64,000 nucleotides of DNA from an uncultured Gammaproteobacteria bacterium (GTDB lineage: Bacteria > Pseudomonadota > Gammaproteobacteria > Arenicellales > CAJQKF01), in the NCBI GenBank assembly GCA_905478855.1, contig CAJQKF010000062.1:1-64000 (forward strand), in the 5' to 3' direction. The position numbers and the translations under genes were made by a program. This document shows, one piece after another, positions 59,682 to 64,000 of the stretch (position 1 is the stretch's first letter; each line of letters opens with the position of its first letter). Below the pieces are notes generated by a model. The model did no database searches. It was not told where the DNA came from and was given only the letters and a program-made list of their open reading frames with translations.

Positions 59682-59720
59682 GAGGCTGAAACCTTTTAAA
59701 TTCAGCCTCGTTTCTTTATT
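59682..59720 (+). terminator. Stem-loop between aorB and aorC
   Basis: GAGGCTGAA (59682-59690) pairs exactly with TTCAGCCTC (59701-59709) around a 10-base loop, followed by an imperfect T-rich run (gtttctttatt). It could partly terminate or stabilise the 3' end of the aorAB message and so give more AorA and AorB than AorC. Confidence 0.6.
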
Positions 59721-59733
59721 GGGAAAATTTGAG

Positions 59734-60996
59734 ATGCAGCATGTAATTATTGGCGCAGGTCCAGCGGGCGTAACCGCTGCAGAAGCGTTACGACGTTTAT
59801 CCCCAGACTGTGAAATTACGATCATTGGAGACGAACCTGAGCCGCCTTATTCAAGAATGGCGCTTCCATATCATTTGGTAAATCAAGTTGGCGAATCCGG
59901 TACTTATCTAAGAAAGAAAGAAAATTATTTTGATGACCAGCGTATCGACATACTTCAGGATCGTGTTTCTTCCATAGATACGGCGGCGAAGATTGTTACA
60001 TTGGAATCCGGTTCTGAGAAAGCATACGATCGTTTACTCATTGCTACGGGATCAACTGCTGTAAAACCCCCTGTTGAGGGCATCGGCTTGCCGGGTGTTC
60101 ATAATTGCTGGACTCTGGCTGATGCGCGTTCAATATTGGATCGAGCTAAACCTGGCGCAAAAGTTTTACTAATGGGTGCAGGCTTTATTGGCTGTATTAT
60201 TCTTGAAGCGTTAGCTTCGAGAAAAGTTGATTTGACGGTTGTTGAAATGGAGGATCGAATGGTTCCTCGAATGATGAATCAACGATCCGGTGGGCTTATA
60301 AAAAGCTGGTGTGAGAATAAGGGTGTTCGCGTTCTAACTTCGACCAGGGTAACGGCTATACAACAAGAATCTGATGGACGATTATCCGTTCGCTTGGGTA
60401 TGAACAATACCATTGAAGCGGATCTAGTGATTTGTGCGACGGGTGTTAAGCCTAATACAAGTTTTTTAAACGGTAGCAATATTGAAATAGACAATGGAAT
60501 TGTGGTTGATCGTCATTTACGAACCACTGCCAAAGATGTTTTTGCCGCCGGCGATGTGGCTAAAGGTCGCGATTTTTCTACCGGTAGCTATACCGTTCAA
60601 GCAATTCAACCGACCGCCGTCGATCACGGGCGTGTTGCGGCGAACAATATGGCTAGTGAACTGGAAGTGGTTCATCAGGGAAGCCTCAATATGAACGTGC
60701 TTGATACAATGGGGCTCGTTTCAGGATCGTTCGGCCATTGGGAAGGGGTTGATGGCGGAGACTCTACTGAGCTGTTCGACGGTGAACGTTATCGCTATAT
60801 CAATCTACAGTTTCGTGGTGATGTTTTGGTTGGTGCGAATACCCTCGGCCTAACTCAGCATGTTGGAGTTTTGCGAGGATTGATTCAAACTGGTTTACAT
60901 CTGGGTGATAAAGGCAAGAAAATCCTCATGAATAACCCACTGAAGCTGATGGAAGTATACTTGTCTGCAACCCAGGGAACGACGCTAAATCTTTAA
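59734..60996 (+). CDS. aorC: FAD-dependent NAD(P)H oxidoreductase subunit (AorC-type)
   Basis: A pyridine-nucleotide-disulfide-type flavoprotein of 420 residues. The FAD motif VIIGAGPAGVTAAEALRR is at the N terminus, a second Rossmann motif LLMGAGFIGCIILEAL with ...VVEMEDRMVPRM binds NAD(P)H, and VFAAGDVAKGRDF closes the FAD site. The redox-active CxxxxC of true disulfide reductases is absent, as in NADH-rubredoxin/nitrite-type relatives. ATG 59734 is preferred over a TTG 15 bases upstream. In AorABC enzymes this subunit couples aldehyde oxidation to NAD+. It ends by overlapping the MoaD-like gene by one base. Confidence 0.88.
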   Translation: MQHVIIGAGPAGVTAAEALRRLSPDCEITIIGDEPEPPYSRMALPYHLVNQVGESGTYLRKKENYFDDQRIDILQDRVSSIDTAAKIVTLESGSEKAYDRLLIATGSTAVKPPVEGIGLPGVHNCWTLADARSILDRAKPGAKVLLMGAGFIGCIILEALASRKVDLTVVEMEDRMVPRMMNQRSGGLIKSWCENKGVRVLTSTRVTAIQQESDGRLSVRLGMNNTIEADLVICATGVKPNTSFLNGSNIEIDNGIVVDRHLRTTAKDVFAAGDVAKGRDFSTGSYTVQAIQPTAVDHGRVAANNMASELEVVHQGSLNMNVLDTMGLVSGSFGHWEGVDGGDSTELFDGERYRYINLQFRGDVLVGANTLGLTQHVGVLRGLIQTGLHLGDKGKKILMNNPLKLMEVYLSATQGTTLNL

Positions 60997-61247
60997 TGCA
61001 AATACAATTCAAACTTTATGCCAGTTTGGGAGAGTATCTACCCGCTGGTGCTTTTCAAAACGCAATCGATATAGATGTCGATACAAACGTAAGTTTAAAT
61101 GGTCTTATGGATTTATACAGTGTACCTCGCGAGCTAGCACACTTGGTGCTAGTTAACGGAGTATTTCAGTGCGATGCCGATCGAAACCAGCCGATGCTAA
61201 AGGATGGCGATGTTGTCGCGATATGGCCGCCGGTTGCCGGTGGCTGA
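60996..61247 (+). CDS. MoaD/ThiS-family sulfur carrier protein
   Basis: An 83-residue beta-grasp protein ending in WPPVAGG, the C-terminal Gly-Gly that is thiocarboxylated in MoaD and ThiS. The FKLYASLGEYLP start and LVNGVFQC and DGDVVAIWPPV segments match the MoaD side of the family. It probably donates sulfur for the dithiolene of the pyranopterin cofactor used by AorB. It overlaps the aorC stop (TAATG). No MoaE is encoded in the window. Confidence 0.88.
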   Translation: MQIQFKLYASLGEYLPAGAFQNAIDIDVDTNVSLNGLMDLYSVPRELAHLVLVNGVFQCDADRNQPMLKDGDVVAIWPPVAGG

Positions 61248-61311
61248 TCAAAAATCATAAGACTGATTTACTCTACTATTAAAAAACCATTTGTTTTTAT
61301 AGATCATATAG

Positions 61312-61614
61312 ATGTTTGCTACTTCTGTTAACCAATCCTTTACAAAGGAAATGGGATACACTCATAGAGAGTTTTTTCGTAATTTACCCGTTGCTTTAAA
61401 GGACGTTCCGTACCATGTAAAGGGTGAGACGATATCGATATCTTATGAGGACGGTAAAGTCGAAATCCAACTTGGGGAAATGCAAAATCGTCAAATTGCT
61501 TCTCTATCATTACCCTATATGCAGGTAAGTTTTACTTTTTTCGATCTATCACCGGAACAACGTGAAGCGTTTTATACGCCATTTCAACGCTCTTATCAGA
61601 AAGGCGGAGGCTAA
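61312..61614 (+). CDS. Unidentified 100-residue protein in the aldehyde oxidoreductase cluster
   Basis: I do not recognise a named family. The protein has an N-terminal helix-like part (MGYTHREFFRNLPVAL), then alternating strands (ETISISYEDGKVEIQLGEM, RQIASLSLPYMQVSFTFF) and a last helix (SPEQREAFYTPFQRSY) ending in Lys-Gly-Gly-Gly. There is no signal peptide, membrane helix or cysteine. It sits between the MoaD-like and MoaA-like genes, two bases before the latter, so a role in tungsten cofactor or AorB maturation is inferred. Codon use looks like its neighbours. Confidence 0.8.
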   Translation: MFATSVNQSFTKEMGYTHREFFRNLPVALKDVPYHVKGETISISYEDGKVEIQLGEMQNRQIASLSLPYMQVSFTFFDLSPEQREAFYTPFQRSYQKGGG

Positions 61615-61616
61615 CC

Positions 61617-62621
61617 GTGATCGTAGATAAATTGGGTCGTGAAATTCACGATTTAAGAATTTCAATCACTGATCGGTGTAATTTCCGCTGTGTCTATTGT
61701 ATGCCGAAAGAAAAATTCGGGCGTGGCTATAAGTTTCTTGCTCGCAATCAACTATTAAGTTTCGAAGAGATCGAACGAACCGTGCGGTTATTTGCCAAAT
61801 TGGGCGTGCGCAAAATTCGCATTACCGGGGGCGAACCTATGCTGCGAGCAGACTTGCCAGATCTCGTTTCTCTAATTGCTTCAATTGACGGTATTGATGA
61901 TCTCAGCATGACAACTAATGCATCACTGTTGACGCCAGAGAAAGCAAAAACTCTTAGAAATGCTGGCTTAGGTCGATTAAATGTAAGTTTAGACTCTCTT
62001 AATGATGCGGATTTTGTGAGCATCAACGATGTTGGCTGCTCAGTAAGTCGAGTACTTTCAGGCATAGATGCCCTGGATTCTGCGGGGTTTAAAAACACCA
62101 AAGTAAATATGGTAGTTAGAAAAGGTACTAATGAATCTAGTATTCTTCCTATGGCTAGACATTTTTACGGTAGCGGACATATTTTACGTTTTATTGAATA
62201 TATGGATGTTGGTACAACCAACGAATGGAAGATCTCTGAGGTCGTAACTGCAACCGAGATTAAGGAAATGATTCACAGTGAAATGCCACTTGAATCATTA
62301 CAGCCAAATTATATGGGTGAAGTTGCTCGACGTTGGAAGTATGTTGATGGAGGAGGCGAAATAGGCATTATTTCGTCTGTTACACAACCATTTTGCGGTA
62401 ATTGCTCGCGTGCCCGTCTCTCCGCAGTGGGTAAGCTCTATACCTGTTTGTTCGCATCGGATGGCTTTGATATTAGAGAGTTATTACGACAAAGCATGTC
62501 GGATGCTGAGCTCTTAGAAGCCTTTGCGAAGATCTGGATGGCTCGTGATGATCGTTATTCAGAGACCCGCGGGAAAGTTCCTAACCAACAGAAAGTTGAG
62601 ATGTCGCACATTGGTGGATGA
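61617..62621 (+). CDS. moaA: MoaA-type radical SAM GTP 3',8-cyclase
   Basis: Catalyses the first step of pyranopterin synthesis, turning GTP into 3',8-cyclo-GTP for MoaC. The SAM-binding cluster ligands are C21, C25 and C28 (DRCNFRCVYCMP). The second cluster ligands are C260, C263 and C277 (PFCGNCSRARLSAVGKLYTC), and the chain ends in the MoaA-typical Gly-Gly. RKIRITGGEPMLR and LNVSLDSL also fit. GTG 61617 is preceded by GGCGGAGG. It has 334 residues. Its place in the cluster suggests dedicated or boosted cofactor supply; moaC, moaE and moeA are not in the window. Confidence 0.95.
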   Translation: MIVDKLGREIHDLRISITDRCNFRCVYCMPKEKFGRGYKFLARNQLLSFEEIERTVRLFAKLGVRKIRITGGEPMLRADLPDLVSLIASIDGIDDLSMTTNASLLTPEKAKTLRNAGLGRLNVSLDSLNDADFVSINDVGCSVSRVLSGIDALDSAGFKNTKVNMVVRKGTNESSILPMARHFYGSGHILRFIEYMDVGTTNEWKISEVVTATEIKEMIHSEMPLESLQPNYMGEVARRWKYVDGGGEIGIISSVTQPFCGNCSRARLSAVGKLYTCLFASDGFDIRELLRQSMSDAELLEAFAKIWMARDDRYSETRGKVPNQQKVEMSHIGG

Positions 62622-62731
62622 TTTTTGTTTCAGCTCGACGGCTAGGTTATGTGTAACGCTCGGAAAACTGCAGTTCAAGAACGGTATATCCTAAAGTTTG
62701 CAATTCGTCTCGTAATACGTAAAATGCTGCA

Positions 62732-62761
62732 TTGCACAAATTAGCTCATCCTGACTATACA
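62732..62761 (+). promoter_or_regulatory. Candidate mdh promoter
   Basis: TTGCAC (62732-62737), an 18-base spacer and TATACA (62756-62761) lie about 50 bases before the mdh start. The match is moderate, but the pair is the best in the 191-bp gap after moaA. Confidence 0.5.
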
Positions 62762-62812
62762 ATCTAGTCCTAGGGTAAACCCTTAAAAAATTGATTTTTG
62801 GAGTTAAACATA

Positions 62813-63790
62813 ATGAAAAACCCAGTTCGTGTAGCCGTTACCGGAGCCGCCGGTCAAATCAGTTATTCCATGTTATTTCGTATTGCGTCGGGATCTATGT
62901 TGGGGCCAGATCAACCAGTAATACTTCAATTGCTTGAAATCACTCCCGCTTTAGAGGCATTAAAAGGCGTTGTTATGGAACTGGATGATTGCGCATTTCC
63001 ATTACTTGCGGGTGTGGAGATCAGCGACAATGCTGAAATAGCTTTTAGAAATATTGATTATGCTCTGTTGGTTGGGGCAAGACCACGTGGTCCCGGTATG
63101 GAACGTGCTGATTTATTGAAGGCTAATGCTGAAATATTTTCTGTTCAAGGTAAAGCGTTAAATGCGGTAGCCAGTCGGGAGGTAAAGGTTCTTGTTGTCG
63201 GTAATCCAGCAAATACAAATGCATTAATCACGGCGGCAAATGCTCCAGATATTAATCCAGCACAAATAACAGCGATGACACGCTTAGATCACAACCGTGC
63301 TATTAGTCAGCTGGCGACAAAGACAGGCTCACATTCAACCACTATATCCAAGATGATCATTTGGGGTAATCACTCAGCAACGCAATATCCAGATCTGAAT
63401 CATGCATTGGTTGACGGAAAATCTGCAATGGAATGTGTTGATCAAAGCTGGGTTTCTGACGAATTCATCCCTGTCGTGCAACAACGTGGAGCAGCTATCA
63501 TTAATGCACGAGGAGCGTCTAGTGCTGCATCGGCAGGATCAGCTGCGGTTGATCACATGAGAACCTGGGCGCTTGGTTCTGCAGATAATGACTGGATAAG
63601 TATGAGTATTCCTAGTGATGGAAGCTATGGTATTGAACCTGGCATTATCTATTCCTACCCAGTTGTATGTCGAGACGGAGATTATACGATCGTTCAGGGT
63701 TTGGAAATTAGTGATTTTAGTCGCGAGAAAATGAGCTTGACGGAACAGGAATTGAGAGAAGAGCGAGCTGCTATCAGTCATCTGCTATAA
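62813..63790 (+). CDS. mdh: Malate dehydrogenase (NAD)
   Basis: Interconverts malate and oxaloacetate in the TCA cycle. The Rossmann motif [20 protein letters not shown] contains the TGAAGxI pattern of the ~325-residue type 2 MDH group found in many proteobacteria and in cytosolic eukaryotic enzymes. The acidic residue of LLEI after the fold favours NAD. The catalytic loop [15 protein letters not shown] supplies substrate Arg residues, [12 protein letters not shown] follows, and the Asp-His pair is in TRLDHNRA and [14 protein letters not shown] 62813 with TTGGAG upstream gives 325 residues. Confidence 0.96.
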   Translation: MKNPVRVAVTGAAGQISYSMLFRIASGSMLGPDQPVILQLLEITPALEALKGVVMELDDCAFPLLAGVEISDNAEIAFRNIDYALLVGARPRGPGMERADLLKANAEIFSVQGKALNAVASREVKVLVVGNPANTNALITAANAPDINPAQITAMTRLDHNRAISQLATKTGSHSTTISKMIIWGNHSATQYPDLNHALVDGKSAMECVDQSWVSDEFIPVVQQRGAAIINARGASSAASAGSAAVDHMRTWALGSADNDWISMSIPSDGSYGIEPGIIYSYPVVCRDGDYTIVQGLEISDFSREKMSLTEQELREERAAISHLL

Positions 63791-63822
63791 AGTACCCTCT
63801 GTGAATCGATATCGGGCAGAAA

Positions 63823-64000
63823 TTGACTAACGTAGATATTAGCGTTGTAATTCCGACCTACAATCGCGTTCACACGATAGAACGGGCAATCCAGTCCGTT
63901 TTATCGCAAACAGTCCCTCCGCGTGAAGTTATCATAATTGATGACGGGTCAAGTGACGGAACGTTGCAGCTTATAACGTCTAAATTTCCTGCTGTTACCA
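63823..64000 (+). CDS. Family 2 glycosyltransferase, 5' part
   Basis: The last 178 bases encode the start of a GT2 enzyme: VDISVVIPTYNRVHTIERAI, then SVLSQTVPPREVIIIDDGSS with the nucleotide-sugar-binding Asp residues, and DGTLQLI. The probable start is TTG 63823, 32 bases after mdh; no ATG lies upstream in frame. The gene runs off the window, so acceptor and pathway (LPS, capsule or other glycan) cannot be told. Confidence 0.85.
   Translation, partial: MTNVDISVVIPTYNRVHTIERAIQSVLSQTVPPREVIIIDDGSSDGTLQLITSKFPAVT

Overview
The window looks like a chromosomal segment of a gammaproteobacterium, probably free-living and aerobic to facultative. The evidence is gene order. map-glnD-dapD diverges from rpsB-tsf-pyrH-frr-uppS-cdsA-dxr-rseP-bamA-skp-fabZ-lpxA-lpxB-rnhB-dnaE-accA-tilS, followed by pyrG-kdsA-eno-ftsB. 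rpsF-rpsR-rplI-dnaB-alr-radA, sdhCDAB-sdhE and rpoE-rseA-rseB are also typical. By eye the DNA is moderately AT-leaning, and GTG or TTG starts are frequent. No rRNA, tRNA, CRISPR array, insertion sequence, prophage or plasmid gene was seen. I cannot name the genus.

Layout. 0-8.6 kb: rnhA-dnaQ, acs, then the ribosomal/replication block rpsF to radA. 8.6-13.8 kb (minus strand): map-glnD-dapD and a PP2C phosphatase. 14-34 kb: a long plus-strand run for translation, isoprenoid and phospholipid precursors, outer-membrane assembly, lipid A, DNA polymerase III alpha and fatty acid synthesis. lpxD is missing from its usual place between skp and fabZ, where a 546-bp stretch without a gene lies. 34-38.3 kb: pyrG, kdsA, eno, ftsB. 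38.3-43.2 kb: ygfZ, divergent from the succinate dehydrogenase operon. That operon starts with a 59-residue SDHAF4-type (DUF1674) gene, ends with sdhE, and has a perfect FNR-type box over its likely -35 region. 43.3-46.9 kb: the sigma-E regulon core and an unidentified membrane protein. 46.9-49.1 kb: a thiolase and a ROK sugar kinase. 49.07-49.64 kb: a decayed clan AA (retropepsin-like) aspartic protease. 49.6-52.7 kb (minus): xseB-ispA-dxs. 52.7-57.2 kb: rubrerythrin, a DUF3501 gene, parE and bioA.

The most distinctive region is 57.3-62.6 kb. It carries a four-cluster ferredoxin-like subunit, a tungsten-type aldehyde:ferredoxin oxidoreductase, a FAD/NAD(P)H oxidoreductase, a MoaD-like sulfur carrier, an unidentified 100-residue protein ending in Gly-Gly-Gly, and a MoaA-type radical SAM enzyme. 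The first three match the AorABC arrangement of the Aromatoleum-type NAD-linked aldehyde oxidoreductase. The rest look like cofactor-supply genes. Malate dehydrogenase and the start of a family 2 glycosyltransferase close the window.

Taken together, the genes suggest oxidation of aldehydes and organic acids (Aor, Acs, thiolase, Mdh, Sdh) with some oxygen-responsive control (FNR box, rubrerythrin), embedded in an ordinary gammaproteobacterial housekeeping backbone.
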